Shown: positions 42,908 through 51,724 of the stretch, piece by piece
Position numbering within the stretch: position 1 is the first letter of the stretch
How the letters are laid out: each line of letters begins with the position of its first letter
DNA from: UBA11346 sp038060575
GTDB lineage: Bacteria; Planctomycetota; UBA11346
NCBI GenBank assembly: GCA_964652775.1
Contig: CAZZAM010000004.1
Span: 165,998-229,997, forward strand
Length of the DNA stretch: 64,000 nt
Direction: 5' to 3'
Program-made: the position numbers and the translations under genes
The notes under the pieces: generated by a model
Database searches by the model: none
Told to the model about the DNA's origin: nothing
What the model saw: the letters and a program-made list of their open reading frames with translations, nothing else

Positions 42908-45883
42908 TCAGGGGCCGTGGCAGCGCTTGAACGCCTGGCCACTGCCACAGGGACAGGGATCGTTGGGCTTGGGCTTACTAGGCGAGGCCCCATCGCGTTG
43001 AAGCATGCCACTCGACTGCTGCGCCGCCAACGTACGTTGTTGGGAAGGAGCCGGTGCGGCAGCCTCAGGTGCATTCACCTGAACTTGCAGCCGAAACCAC
43101 GTCTTGGCCACATCCATGTGGATCAATTCATTCATCATTTCAAAGCGGCGGAAACCCTCCTCTTTGTAACGAATGCGCGGATCTTTCTGGGCGTACGCTT
43201 CGAGACCGATGGCATGGCGCAGATGCTCCATGGCATAAATCTGGTCCTTCCAACGCCGGTCAATGGTATCGAGCAGCAGGAAGCGCAGGACGTGATCGTG
43301 GACTTCTCCGAGTTCAGTTTTACGGCGACCGAATTCACGCTGGGCGATGCCATTCAAGTGCGTTAGACAGGCAGCGCCGCCCTCCTTGACCGGGATCTCG
43401 TTCCAGGCTGGTTCGGGCAAGCCGGTTTCTTCGTGGAAATTCTTGGCCATGCGCTCAGCCAACTGCTGACCGCGCGTGCCATCAGCGGCCGACTTTTGGA
43501 CCATGTCGTCGATCGCGCCGTGAAACATGCCGTGGAGAATCTTTTCAAGCTCCTTGTTCTCGAGAACCTTCTGACGCTGACCATACGTAACCAGTCGCTG
43601 CTGGTTCATCACCTGGTCATACTCGAGCAGATTCTTGCGGACGCCGTAGTAGTATTCCTCGACGCGCTTTTGCGCTTTCTCGACCGCACGCGACACCATC
43701 GGTGACTCGATCGGGATACCATCTTTGAGACCCATGCGACGCATAAGGCCAGCCATCGTCGGGCCGGCAAAGCGTTTCATCAGGTCATCATCAAGCGAGA
43801 GATAGAATCGAGTTGAACCAGGATCGCCCTGACGACCACTGCGACCACGAAGCTGGTTGTCGATGCGGCGGGCATCATGGCGTTCGGTGCCAACGATACG
43901 CAATCCACCAATGGCGCGCACATCGACACTCGCCTTCAGCGACGATGGCAACGGCAACGGTGGAAGACCATCCAGCTTGCGCCGTTTGTTAATCTCTTTG
44001 AGACGCTCGGCTGAGTTGGTCGCCTTCGATTTGGCCAGCTCCTCAACACAGAAACGTTGATGCCACATCTGCACGATCGCATCATCAAGTTCTGGGCTAT
44101 CAGGCTTGAGTTTCTTGGGCGCCAGATCGCAGCGCTGCCAGTGTTTCAACGCCTCGGCAAAACCGACTTTTCCCAGCACGATGTCGGTACCACGACCAGC
44201 CATATTCGTCGCAATAGTGACCGCACCGAATTGACCAGCGCCGAGAACAATTTCCGCCTCGCGAGCGTGCTGACGCGCATTGAGGACGTTGTGCGGAATG
44301 CCGGTGCGGGTGAACTGTTCAGACAAACGCTCTGACACTTCGACTGAAATGGTGCCGACGAGGACCGGTTGGCCAACATCGTGGAGTTGGCGGACTTCCT
44401 TGATAATGGAATCAAACTTTTCGCGCTCGGAACCAAAGATGAGGTCGGGGAGGTCATTGCGTGCGATCGGTCGATTCGGAGGAATCGCGACCACATCCAG
44501 GCGATAGATCGCGTGGAATTCGCCAGCTTCGGTCATTGCTGTACCGGTCATGCCGGACAAACGGTCGTACAGGCGGAAGAAGTTTTGTAACGTGATTGTT
44601 GCGTAGGTCTGGTTTTCTTCCTGGATGTCGACACCCTCCTTGGCTTCAACAGCCTGATGGAGGCCATCGGACCAACGGCGACCATCAAGGATACGGCCGG
44701 TGTGCTCATCAACGATCTTCACCGACTTATTCGTGACCAAGTATTCTTTGTCCCGCAAGTAGAGATGGTGCGCCTTGAGTGCGTTGTCGAGAAAATGCGG
44801 CAGGTGCATGCTCTCGGCGTCGTACATGCTGGTGACGCCAAAGAGTTGACTGGCTTTGTCCATGCCAGCTTCATTCAAGGTGACGTGACGATCCTTGATA
44901 TCGACCTCGAAGTGGGTGCCCTTCTCCAGCTTGCGGGCAACTTCATCAGCCTTTTGGTAGTATTCTTTACGACCGGTTGCTGGTCCGCTGATGATGAGCG
45001 GCGTACGCGCTTCGTCGATCAACACCGAGTCCACTTCGTCAACGATGGCGAACTGGCGGCGGGTCTGTACCTGCTCTTCCGGCGACCGAGCGAGATTGTC
45101 GCGCAAATAGTCGAATCCGAATTCATTGTTAGTGCCGTAGGTGACGTCACGACCGTAAATCTCGCGCCGTTCCCACGGTGGCATTTGTGATTGTATCGCG
45201 CCCACCGACACGCCGAGGAAGCGCAGGGTTGGCTCGTTCCACTTCGCGTCGCGTGAAGCGAGGTAATCATTCACCGTGATGACGTGGACAGAAAGTCCCT
45301 GGAGCGACGCCAGGAAACACGCGAGCGACGCGACCAGCGTCTTGCCTTCACCGGTCTTCATCTCGGCGATCTTGCCCTGCATGAGAACGATTGCGCCTAG
45401 CACCTGGACGTCGTGTGGACGCATGCGGAACGGCGGGGCGGATTCGGGGAACTTGGCACGGACGGCGTTATAGAACGTCGCCGGCATGTCGAGCTGCCAC
45501 GCGGCGTGCACCGGTTTGCCCTCGGCATCGATCTCGGCCAGTTTGGCGCGCATAGCTTCAACGGAGGATTTGGCTTCACCCCAGGCGTCCTCGGGGAAAC
45601 CCTTCTTGGGATCGAGTGCGTTCCAAATGCCTAACCGTCGATCAGCAACCTCTCGTGCAGCAGCGAGCGCTTCGATCGTGACGCTATCCGGCTTGGCGCC
45701 GTTCTTCACCCGCTCACGAAGATCGACAGCTAGCCTTCTGAGAGCCGTATCATCCAAGGCTGCCATACGCGGACTGAGCTCGCGCACTTTCTGAACTTGG
45801 GGCCACAGCTTACGTAACGAGGCCTCGTTGGTGGTGCCAAGCAGGCGTCGGGCAAAGGTGGTGACGGAGTCAACAAGCGCCAT
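42908..45883 (-). CDS. secA: protein translocase ATPase subunit SecA
   Basis: 991 residues. DEAD-like motor with Walker A MKTGEGKTLVASL, DEVDSVLIDEARTPLIISGP, the GMTGTAMTEAGEF and NMAGRGTDIVLGK helicase motifs, RIVGTERHDARRIDNQLRGRSGRQGDPG and a helical scaffold. The C-terminus after a Pro/Ala linker is a SEC-C zinc-binding tail, CPCGSGQAFKRCHG, that binds SecB and phospholipids. It drives preproteins through SecYEG. It is transcribed alone, with a 128-base gap to the next gene. Confidence 0.97.
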   Translation of the reverse strand: MALVDSVTTFARRLLGTTNEASLRKLWPQVQKVRELSPRMAALDDTALRRLAVDLRERVKNGAKPDSVTIEALAAAREVADRRLGIWNALDPKKGFPEDAWGEAKSSVEAMRAKLAEIDAEGKPVHAAWQLDMPATFYNAVRAKFPESAPPFRMRPHDVQVLGAIVLMQGKIAEMKTGEGKTLVASLACFLASLQGLSVHVITVNDYLASRDAKWNEPTLRFLGVSVGAIQSQMPPWERREIYGRDVTYGTNNEFGFDYLRDNLARSPEEQVQTRRQFAIVDEVDSVLIDEARTPLIISGPATGRKEYYQKADEVARKLEKGTHFEVDIKDRHVTLNEAGMDKASQLFGVTSMYDAESMHLPHFLDNALKAHHLYLRDKEYLVTNKSVKIVDEHTGRILDGRRWSDGLHQAVEAKEGVDIQEENQTYATITLQNFFRLYDRLSGMTGTAMTEAGEFHAIYRLDVVAIPPNRPIARNDLPDLIFGSEREKFDSIIKEVRQLHDVGQPVLVGTISVEVSERLSEQFTRTGIPHNVLNARQHAREAEIVLGAGQFGAVTIATNMAGRGTDIVLGKVGFAEALKHWQRCDLAPKKLKPDSPELDDAIVQMWHQRFCVEELAKSKATNSAERLKEINKRRKLDGLPPLPLPSSLKASVDVRAIGGLRIVGTERHDARRIDNQLRGRSGRQGDPGSTRFYLSLDDDLMKRFAGPTMAGLMRRMGLKDGIPIESPMVSRAVEKAQKRVEEYYYGVRKNLLEYDQVMNQQRLVTYGQRQKVLENKELEKILHGMFHGAIDDMVQKSAADGTRGQQLAERMAKNFHEETGLPEPAWNEIPVKEGGAACLTHLNGIAQREFGRRKTELGEVHDHVLRFLLLDTIDRRWKDQIYAMEHLRHAIGLEAYAQKDPRIRYKEEGFRRFEMMNELIHMDVAKTWFRLQVQVNAPEAAAPAPSQQRTLAAQQSSGMLQRDGASPSKPKPNDPCPCGSGQAFKRCHGP

Positions 45884-45998
45884 GCGGATCCTCAGCGACG
45901 TGGGGCGGTAAAGTTAGGAGGGCAAACCCCTGACGCCAGCGATTGAACTCGTCCAAGAGGCCCGGTTGCCAACCCACCGACCGAAGGACAGTGGCAAC

Positions 45999-46544
45999 AT
46001 GGAAGCGATACCACGGATCTCCCAACGGCGCATTCTCTCTGCCAATCGCTTCTTTGACCTTATTGAGGAACACATCGAGGATCGCGACGGCAAGCCCTAT
46101 CCCTACTACACCGTGGCCTCGAAATGGGATGCCGTCCTGGTGGTGCCGCTGCTTCCCGATGGTCGAGTTATCGTCGAGCGGATCTATCGCCACCCCTATG
46201 GTGCCTGGTTCCATGAGTTTCCCGCTGGAGGCATTGAGCCAGGCGAGGATCCAATTATTGCCGGAGCACGGGAGCTCCGCGAAGAGACTGGTTGGATCGG
46301 CACCACCATGACTCCGCTAACCAGTTTCGAGGCGCTGCCTGGTCTTCTGCGTCTGCGCCTACATGTCGTGCTTGCCGAAGGACTGACGCTCGCTGGACCG
46401 GTTGCCCACGAAGCGGCAGAATTCATTCAGGTCTCTAGTCTGTCGATTGATGATGCCTGGCAGACGGCACGGGCAGCGCAGAGTTCAAGTTTCTTGACCT
46501 ACGGCCTGATGGCACTTGAACTACGCCATCGCCTCGAAGTGTAG
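45999..46544 (+). CDS. Nudix hydrolase (ADP-ribose pyrophosphatase-like)
   Basis: 181 residues. The Nudix box GGIEPGED-x(4)-AGARELREETGW is perfect (G-x5-E-x7-R-E-U-x-E-E-x-G-U). The N-terminus (RDGKPYPYYTVASKWDAVLVVPLLPDGRVIVERIYR) fits ADP-sugar pyrophosphatases, which clean up ADP-ribose and similar compounds with Mg2+. The start ATG 45999 has AAGGA ten bases upstream. It is divergent from secA. Confidence 0.9.
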   Translation: MEAIPRISQRRILSANRFFDLIEEHIEDRDGKPYPYYTVASKWDAVLVVPLLPDGRVIVERIYRHPYGAWFHEFPAGGIEPGEDPIIAGARELREETGWIGTTMTPLTSFEALPGLLRLRLHVVLAEGLTLAGPVAHEAAEFIQVSSLSIDDAWQTARAAQSSSFLTYGLMALELRHRLEV

Positions 46545-46548
46545 AAGT

Positions 46549-47046
46549 TCACTTGTTCTTGGGCTTGAGCGTGATCTCAATCAGAAAGGTCTCTTTCCAA
46601 GCTGGATCAGCCGTGAATTCGCAAGCGATGCATACGGTGTCCGCGGGGTTAAATAGCTGCACGGATTCTGACGCAGCGATGACCGTTGGGGTGGAGATAG
46701 TGAAGCGATAGCCTGAATCAGCGAACTTACGTTTGGCTCCACCAGCGACTATATTGGTGACCTCTCCGATCCCATCCTGAACCAGGGTGTCCGCGATGGT
46801 GGTGGGGTCTGCGCCCAGAAATCTGGCGACAATCAGCTTAGCAAGCGCATCCGGAAAGCCTACTACGCATGATCCGGTCATACCGTTGGTCATGTCCATG
46901 ATACCGCAAATATCACCATGCATACGCGGGTCGGTTTTCACAAAGAGCCGCTTCCGCTCCGGCTTCACTTGGACCATCTCCTTGAGACAGTCCAACGTTG
47001 CAGCGATGAACGGGTTGAACACATTGACATCTATCGTCATGGCCAT
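46549..47046 (-). CDS. CheX-like chemotaxis phosphatase domain protein
   Basis: 165 residues (start ATG 47046; ATG 47040 also fits). Hydrophobic strand-helix pattern of CheC/CheX proteins: NPFIAATLDCLKEMV, DICGIMDMTNGMTGSCVVGFPDALAKLI, and DGIGEVTNIVAGGAKRKFADSGYRF, in which E-x2-N resembles the catalytic E-N pair that dephosphorylates CheY. One such site is visible, as in CheX. It is divergent from a STAS gene, an 82-base gap. Confidence 0.82.
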   Translation of the reverse strand: MAMTIDVNVFNPFIAATLDCLKEMVQVKPERKRLFVKTDPRMHGDICGIMDMTNGMTGSCVVGFPDALAKLIVARFLGADPTTIADTLVQDGIGEVTNIVAGGAKRKFADSGYRFTISTPTVIAASESVQLFNPADTVCIACEFTADPAWKETFLIEITLKPKNK

Positions 47047-47128
47047 TGGTACTGGGTCCGGACAGGAGTGAAAAGCGTTGCATCTAGACCCTGTCGCGAA
47101 GATACTGAGGCGCAAGGATTCCTTACGT

Positions 47129-47521
47129 ATGGCTACAACTGGGAACTCAGAAGAGATGCGGGCTCTCGCCATCGTCATCACCAGCGATGTCGGTGCCGTC
47201 CATATCGTCTCCTTCTTGGCGGGTGAAGGTGGCACAGTGAGTCACGATCTAGTTCGTCGTTATTTCAGCAGTCACATGCTGGAACGGACGCACGGACGGA
47301 ACCGCCTCGTGTTTGATTTGACGGGCGTATCAGCGTTGGATTCAGCTGCTCTTGGCCCCCTAGTTCAGAAGCTTCGCGAAGTCCAAGAATCTAATGGCAA
47401 ACTCCTCTTGACTGGTGTGCAAGCCCCTGCGCTGCGCGAGATCTTTGCCCTAACCCGGTTTGACAAGGTCTTCCCAATCCTGCCAACCCGGGCCGAGGCC
47501 ATTGCGGCCGCAGCAGGCTGA
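47129..47521 (+). CDS. STAS-domain anti-sigma factor antagonist
   Basis: 130 residues from ATG 47129, with AAGGA upstream. STAS core: VHIVSFLAGEGGTVSHDLVRR, LVFDLTGVSALDSAALGPLVQKL and KLLLTGVQAPALREIFALTRFDKVFPI. The DSAALG block keeps Asp-Ser of the classical DSSGLG phosphorylation site, so this is the best candidate here for a true anti-anti-sigma protein and substrate of the SpoIIE-type phosphatase at 13600-15366. It faces the CheX gene. Confidence 0.85.
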   Translation: MATTGNSEEMRALAIVITSDVGAVHIVSFLAGEGGTVSHDLVRRYFSSHMLERTHGRNRLVFDLTGVSALDSAALGPLVQKLREVQESNGKLLLTGVQAPALREIFALTRFDKVFPILPTRAEAIAAAAG

Positions 47522-47541
47522 ATCCCGACATTCGAGCGGAG

Positions 47542-47636
47542 TTATCCACAAATTTCGCAGATTACGCCGATGTCGAGTGCGAGGCATCAGAAAAGAGGAC
47601 TGCAAAATCTGGGAAATCCGCGTAATCAGTGGATAA
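47542..47636. repeat. REP-like imperfect inverted repeat with TTATCCAC ends
   Basis: The left arm opens TTATCCACAAATTTCGCAG and the right arm, read on the minus strand, opens TTATCCACTGATTACGCGG; both go on with ATTT or ATTAC and CGC/CAG words. The arms point towards each other around a 30-base centre. Similar intergenic units in many PVC and Bacteroidetes genomes, remembered not searched, suggest a dispersed element. The ends resemble DnaA boxes. Confidence 0.5.
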
Positions 47637-47744
47637 AACTTCGCCATGTATCCTGATTAGTCCGGCCTGGGACCGGGATTCCAGTTGCAGTCTGGTTGTC
47701 CCCTTCTAACTTTCGCCCTCCCCCCGTTGGAGCCTTTAGCTCGT

Positions 47745-48233
47745 ATGGCAGTCAGAATCCGTCTCAGCCGTTATGGTCGCCTCCACCGCCCGTATTTCCG
47801 GATCGTTGCCATCGACAAGCGTTGCCATCGCGAAGGGTTGGCCAATGAAGTCCTTGGCAGCTACGATCCACTTGCTCCAGATGGCAAGAACATCGCTGTT
47901 AACGTTGACCGGGTGAAGGCCTGGGTCGACCAGGGTGCCCTCATCAGTGAAGCACTGACCAGCCTCTTCAAGCACCACGGCATAGCCATTCCTGCTAAGC
48001 CAGTTGCCGCCGCGGCCAAACCGAAGGCCAAGGCCAAGCCCACCGCCAAGACGACCGGTCCTAAGCGGGATGGTAAGGCCAAGTGGATCGCACCAAGCCG
48101 CCGTGCTGTGCGCGGACACGCGCTCAAGCTCAAGAAGGAACGCATGGCTAAGCTCGCAACGGAAGTGGCCGCCACTGCCGCAGCGAAAGCCGCTGCCGCT
48201 CCTGCCCCAGAAGCAGCCGCGCCCAAAGCCTAA
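47745..48233 (+). CDS. rpsP: 30S ribosomal protein bS16 with long C-terminal extension
   Basis: 162 residues against about 80-90 usual. Residues 1-85 are standard bS16: AVRIRLSRYGRLHRPYFRIVA, GSYDPLAPDGKNIAVNVDRVKAWVDQGA. Residues about 88-162 form an Ala/Lys/Pro-rich basic tail (KAKAKPTAKTTGPKRDGK; AATAAAKAAAAPAPEAAAPKA), probably disordered and RNA- or protein-contacting. ATG 47745 is the first start that gives a normal N-terminus. A strong terminator follows, so it ends a unit. Confidence 0.93.
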   Translation: MAVRIRLSRYGRLHRPYFRIVAIDKRCHREGLANEVLGSYDPLAPDGKNIAVNVDRVKAWVDQGALISEALTSLFKHHGIAIPAKPVAAAAKPKAKAKPTAKTTGPKRDGKAKWIAPSRRAVRGHALKLKKERMAKLATEVAATAAAKAAAAPAPEAAAPKA

Positions 48234-48259
48234 GTCATTGGGTCCAGAACATCCTGGTT

Positions 48260-48289
48260 CAGGCCGGACGGTTTCCGTCCGGCCTGTTT
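48260..48289 (+). terminator. Rho-independent terminator of rpsP
   Basis: Perfect 12-bp stem CAGGCCGGACGG/CCGTCCGGCCTG with a TTT loop, then TTTC-ATT. It lies 26 bases behind the rpsP stop. Confidence 0.85.
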
Positions 48290-48320
48290 CATTGGTATCA
48301 ATCCAGGTTGACCAGAGAAC

Positions 48321-49982
48321 ATGACCACCGTGAACCAGCCGCTCACCGTCGAGATCGACCATCTGGAAGTCCCCCTCGCGCAGTTGCGCGAACTCGGTCC
48401 GATTGGTCTCGACCACCGGCTCCAGCCGTGGATAGCCAAGCTCTGCTGCATACCGGCAACCGATATTATTGATTACGAACTCGAGCGACGTTCCCTAGAT
48501 GCGCGCAAGAAGCCCGATTTGCGTTACGTATACAATTTACGTGCACGAGTGAAGGATGGATCGCCAGTCGTCGAAAACCCACACATCCGGGTACTGACGG
48601 CTCCACCGGCTCAGGACGACCAACTCTGGCACTTGTCGCTGCGTCCAGATGTGCCTAAGGATGTCATTGTTGTCGGCACCGGCCCGGCTGGGCTGATGTG
48701 TGCCTACCTGTTGGCGGTCCACGGCTGCAAGGTGGCGATTCTTGATCGTGGTCGGGACGTCGAGCGACGCGGCGCCGATCTCGAACGGATGCACGCCACA
48801 CGTACTCTGGATCCCGATTCCAACTATCTCTTTGGCGAAGGTGGCGCAGGCACGTACAGCGACGGCAAACTGTACACCCGCGTCAAAGACCGCCGCATGC
48901 GCTTCCTACTTGAAGCATTTGTCACTGCGCGTGCTCCACGACATATTCTCTGGCGTCACCATCCGCACATTGGCAGTGATCTTCTGCCGCACATGTGCAA
49001 ACGCTTGCGACAGGCAATTGAGGCGCGCGGTGGTTCGTTCCACTGGGATAGCGAAGTCGTTGACCTGCTGCTGCAGGATGGCCGCTGCGCAGGCGTGGAA
49101 CTCAAGGATGGTCGTCGCTTGAACGCGCAAGCTACGGTCATTGCACCTGGACACAGTGCACGTCGCTTAATTCTGGCCATAGCCAAGCGCGGAGCCGCCC
49201 ATAAATCCAAGGGCTTTCAGATTGGTTGCCGCATTGAGCATGATCAACGTCTTATCGATCTCGGGCAGTATGGTTGCGTTGCCGGGATTGACTGGCCGCG
49301 CCATCTCCTGAATGCGGCTGAATACAACCTCGTCAGCAGACCACCTGAACATCTCCATGCACAGAGCGTGACCACGTTCTGCATGTGCCCAGGCGGCGAA
49401 ATCATTCCAGCAACCAGTGATCCCGGACAACTCTCGACCAATGGCATGAGTCGTTTCGCCCGTGCTGGCCCATTTGCGAATGCGGGACTTATCGTCAATC
49501 AGGAAGTCGATCGCCTTGCTGACCCCCTGTCGGGGTTTGCGCTCATCGACCGTCTCGAGAAGGCATGCTTTGTTGCTGGTGGTTCCGATTACGCCTGCCC
49601 GGCGCAAAGCGCGGCGGCCTTCGTACGCGGTGAAGTCGGGGTGACACCAACGGCAACGAGTTACCGTTTTGGTCTTCGCCCAGCCCGACTCGATCAATTG
49701 CTACCGTCGGCAACGGTCAAAGCACTCGGCACTGCGCTACGTTACTTTGAACGTGTCATTCCAGGTTTCCTGAGCAAGGGAACCATGGTTGGCATTGAGG
49801 CACGCGTGAGCAGTCCCGTGCGCTTCGAACGTAATCCCGATACTCTAGAAAGTTCCATCCCGCAACTCTGGCTCGCTGGCGAAGGCGCAGGCTACGCTGG
49901 CGGGATTGTCTCCGCTGGACTCGATGGCCTGCGGATTGCCGAGACTATCCTGACCGGGATTCCGGCGAAACGCGAACGCTAA
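48321..49982 (+). CDS. FAD-dependent dehydrogenase (COG2509-like)
   Basis: 553 residues. An N-terminal domain (about 1-110) with YELERRSLDARKKPDLRYVY, common to this uncharacterised family, then the FAD-binding VIVVGTGPAGLMCAYLLA, GEGGAGTYSDGKLYTRV, and the C-terminal LWLAGEGAGYAGGIVSAGLDGLRIAE. Several Cys (CMCPGGEIIPA) are conserved in the family. It looks like a soluble flavoprotein oxidoreductase; substrate not known. ATG 48321 directly follows the rpsP terminator. Confidence 0.9.
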   Translation: MTTVNQPLTVEIDHLEVPLAQLRELGPIGLDHRLQPWIAKLCCIPATDIIDYELERRSLDARKKPDLRYVYNLRARVKDGSPVVENPHIRVLTAPPAQDDQLWHLSLRPDVPKDVIVVGTGPAGLMCAYLLAVHGCKVAILDRGRDVERRGADLERMHATRTLDPDSNYLFGEGGAGTYSDGKLYTRVKDRRMRFLLEAFVTARAPRHILWRHHPHIGSDLLPHMCKRLRQAIEARGGSFHWDSEVVDLLLQDGRCAGVELKDGRRLNAQATVIAPGHSARRLILAIAKRGAAHKSKGFQIGCRIEHDQRLIDLGQYGCVAGIDWPRHLLNAAEYNLVSRPPEHLHAQSVTTFCMCPGGEIIPATSDPGQLSTNGMSRFARAGPFANAGLIVNQEVDRLADPLSGFALIDRLEKACFVAGGSDYACPAQSAAAFVRGEVGVTPTATSYRFGLRPARLDQLLPSATVKALGTALRYFERVIPGFLSKGTMVGIEARVSSPVRFERNPDTLESSIPQLWLAGEGAGYAGGIVSAGLDGLRIAETILTGIPAKRER

Positions 49983-49990
49983 GCAATGCC

Positions 49991-50025
49991 CCTGGGAGTG
50001 CCGAGCGCAACTCGGCACTCCCAGG
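49991..50025. terminator. strong hairpin after the FAD-dependent dehydrogenase gene
   Basis: CCTGGGAGTGCCGAG and CTCGGCACTCCCAGG form a perfect 15-bp stem with a CGCAA loop, 8 bases after the stop. No T tract follows, so it may act as a transcript-end-protecting stem or as a poor terminator. Confidence 0.6.
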
Positions 50026-50072
50026 ATGCCAACAGTTGATCCGCCCGTTCTTCTCGCCAACCTGCCCCTCCC

Positions 50073-51248
50073 ATGTCCGAACCGGTTCTCATCGCCGTGC
50101 CTCCTAAGGGTGGCTCCTTTGACGATGTCCTCAAGAAACTCGTCCAGCTTGGCTGGCTGAAACCCGAATTAGTTGCCAATTTACGTCGTCTCATCAAAGA
50201 AGATAAGCGTCGGGTGAAATTCGAAGAAGGCATGATCGATCTCTGGCGTGATCACGGCTACTCGTCCGATGCAACTATGCGCGCAGCTGATCGCGCCGGC
50301 CACGATCTCGGTGATGTCGAGAATGCCCTCGCCAGGATGCGTCACTGGACCGACAGTGAAGGCAGAACGCGACTCGGCTACACGCCGATGGAAGGAGTTC
50401 AGGCATTGCTGGAATCCTGGCGTTCAGATGCGGATGCCGACGTTCGTGAAGCAGCACTTTGCCTCCACTTGCAACTTGACCTCACCAGACCAGGAAAACC
50501 CGTCCGCGCTGTTTTCAATCAATCGGAATTCATCTGGAATAAACCAGGTGGCGGCGACATTCGTGGCGTGCTGATCGGCACCGAACACGAAGTCACGCCG
50601 ACCTGCTTGCGCAAACATAAGCGCGACCTGTCGCTGACCTGCTACGATGCGTTTCACAATACCATGCTCGACGTCTTGGATACGGGGCGGATCCGCAATT
50701 GGCAGGAACTCCGTTCCCACCTGGCGACCAGCGAGAGCCCGGTCCGTATCTTAGGCTCTCTTGGTCTTGATGACTATTTGGGCCACTGCATCCTCATGGA
50801 TCGTCAACACGCGGACAAGGTGAAGGCTCTTGGCGGCTCGCGTCGCTGGGCTGATCAGGCGCATGATCCCAAAATGACTTCGTTATCAGCACAGCCGATT
50901 CTTATCGATCCGATGTATCTGGAACTGTACACCAGTGTCCTTGATGCAGCCAAGACCGGCCTGCGCTTTGCTGCTGGTCCCAAGGACATTGAGCGGGTAT
51001 GCGCGGAGGAGGGTCGGACGGCAATTTACATCGTCCGCAGCGGTTCCACCGTCGCTTTGACCCCCAATCTCTGCGTGGTCGGGGAAGAAATTATCACCTC
51101 AGAAACGATTGTAGCCGCGAATGGGGTCAGCATGGATCAAAACCCGGCGGTTGGACGTCTGGTCGAGAGTTTGGCCCCACTGCAGACTGATCATGTCGAT
51201 ATGTGGCGGGCCAAACTCGCCAAGCGACTCGGCGATCGCTTAGTCTGA
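50073..51248 (+). CDS. protein of unknown function
   Basis: 391 residues, soluble, no signal peptide or membrane helix. The N-terminus (1-60) is a charged helical region (GSFDDVLKKLVQLGWLKPELVANLRRLIKEDKRR). The middle contains RPGKPVRAVFNQSEFIWNKPGGGDIRG and GSLGLDDYLGHCI; the C-terminal third has TAIYIVRSGSTVALTPNLCVVGEE and ends in a charged helix. I do not recognise the fold. The next gene starts 54 bases on; the two may be one transcript with the large secreted protein. Confidence 0.65.
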   Translation: MSEPVLIAVPPKGGSFDDVLKKLVQLGWLKPELVANLRRLIKEDKRRVKFEEGMIDLWRDHGYSSDATMRAADRAGHDLGDVENALARMRHWTDSEGRTRLGYTPMEGVQALLESWRSDADADVREAALCLHLQLDLTRPGKPVRAVFNQSEFIWNKPGGGDIRGVLIGTEHEVTPTCLRKHKRDLSLTCYDAFHNTMLDVLDTGRIRNWQELRSHLATSESPVRILGSLGLDDYLGHCILMDRQHADKVKALGGSRRWADQAHDPKMTSLSAQPILIDPMYLELYTSVLDAAKTGLRFAAGPKDIERVCAEEGRTAIYIVRSGSTVALTPNLCVVGEEIITSETIVAANGVSMDQNPAVGRLVESLAPLQTDHVDMWRAKLAKRLGDRLV

Positions 51249-51302
51249 CCGCCAGCGACGCAGACTTGGAAAGCGCCCTGCTGGGCCTACCGTTCAGCTA
51301 CC

Positions 51303-51707
51303 GTGAGCCTCGACAAGAAAATCATTGTCCCCGGAACTGATAACCCAGGCACCTTGGTTAAGGTACTCGAGTCGCTCGCAGAGCAGCAACGGGTAGCCAC
51401 GCTTATCGTCCGCCGTGGTGAGCGCTTTCTGTTGAAAATCGTTGAGATCCGCAAAGAGGTTGTCGTCGGTGAGGTCCGTTGCCTCAACTGGTCGCCAGAC
51501 ATGACGCGCAAGATTTATCAACTGGCCAAGACTGGGCCGGAGTGGAGCGGTGAAGGCAGACGTGAGATGTTGCTGGCCGACGCAATCGATCGCTTCGCCT
51601 CCGATGCGCACCGTTTCCGGGTATTCATTCCCCTTGATGATGTCACCGCCGTTTATGAAGACCTCGACGACCGCTTTGACCAGACTCCGTTTCTGCCGCT
51701 ACCCTGA
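51303..51707 (+). CDS. protein of unknown function
   Basis: 134 residues with GTG start. Strand-helix alternation (SLDKKIIVPGTDNPGTLVKVLESLAEQQRVATLIVRRGERFLLKIVEI) suggests a small alpha/beta fold, then a helical part (MTRKIYQLAKTG, REMLLADAIDRFASDAHRF) and a short strand (RVFIPLDDVTAVYEDL). No family recognised. It lies between the unknown 391-residue gene and the large secreted protein, all in the same direction with short gaps. Confidence 0.65.
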   Translation: MSLDKKIIVPGTDNPGTLVKVLESLAEQQRVATLIVRRGERFLLKIVEIRKEVVVGEVRCLNWSPDMTRKIYQLAKTGPEWSGEGRREMLLADAIDRFASDAHRFRVFIPLDDVTAVYEDLDDRFDQTPFLPLP

Positions 51708-51724
51708 TCAGCGTTGGAGATGAC

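Noticed and set aside
47542..47550. TTATCCACA as DnaA box of a chromosomal origin
   Set aside because: One perfect box and one near-match belong to a larger inverted repeat, far from dnaA, with no cluster of boxes or A/T-rich unwinding region.
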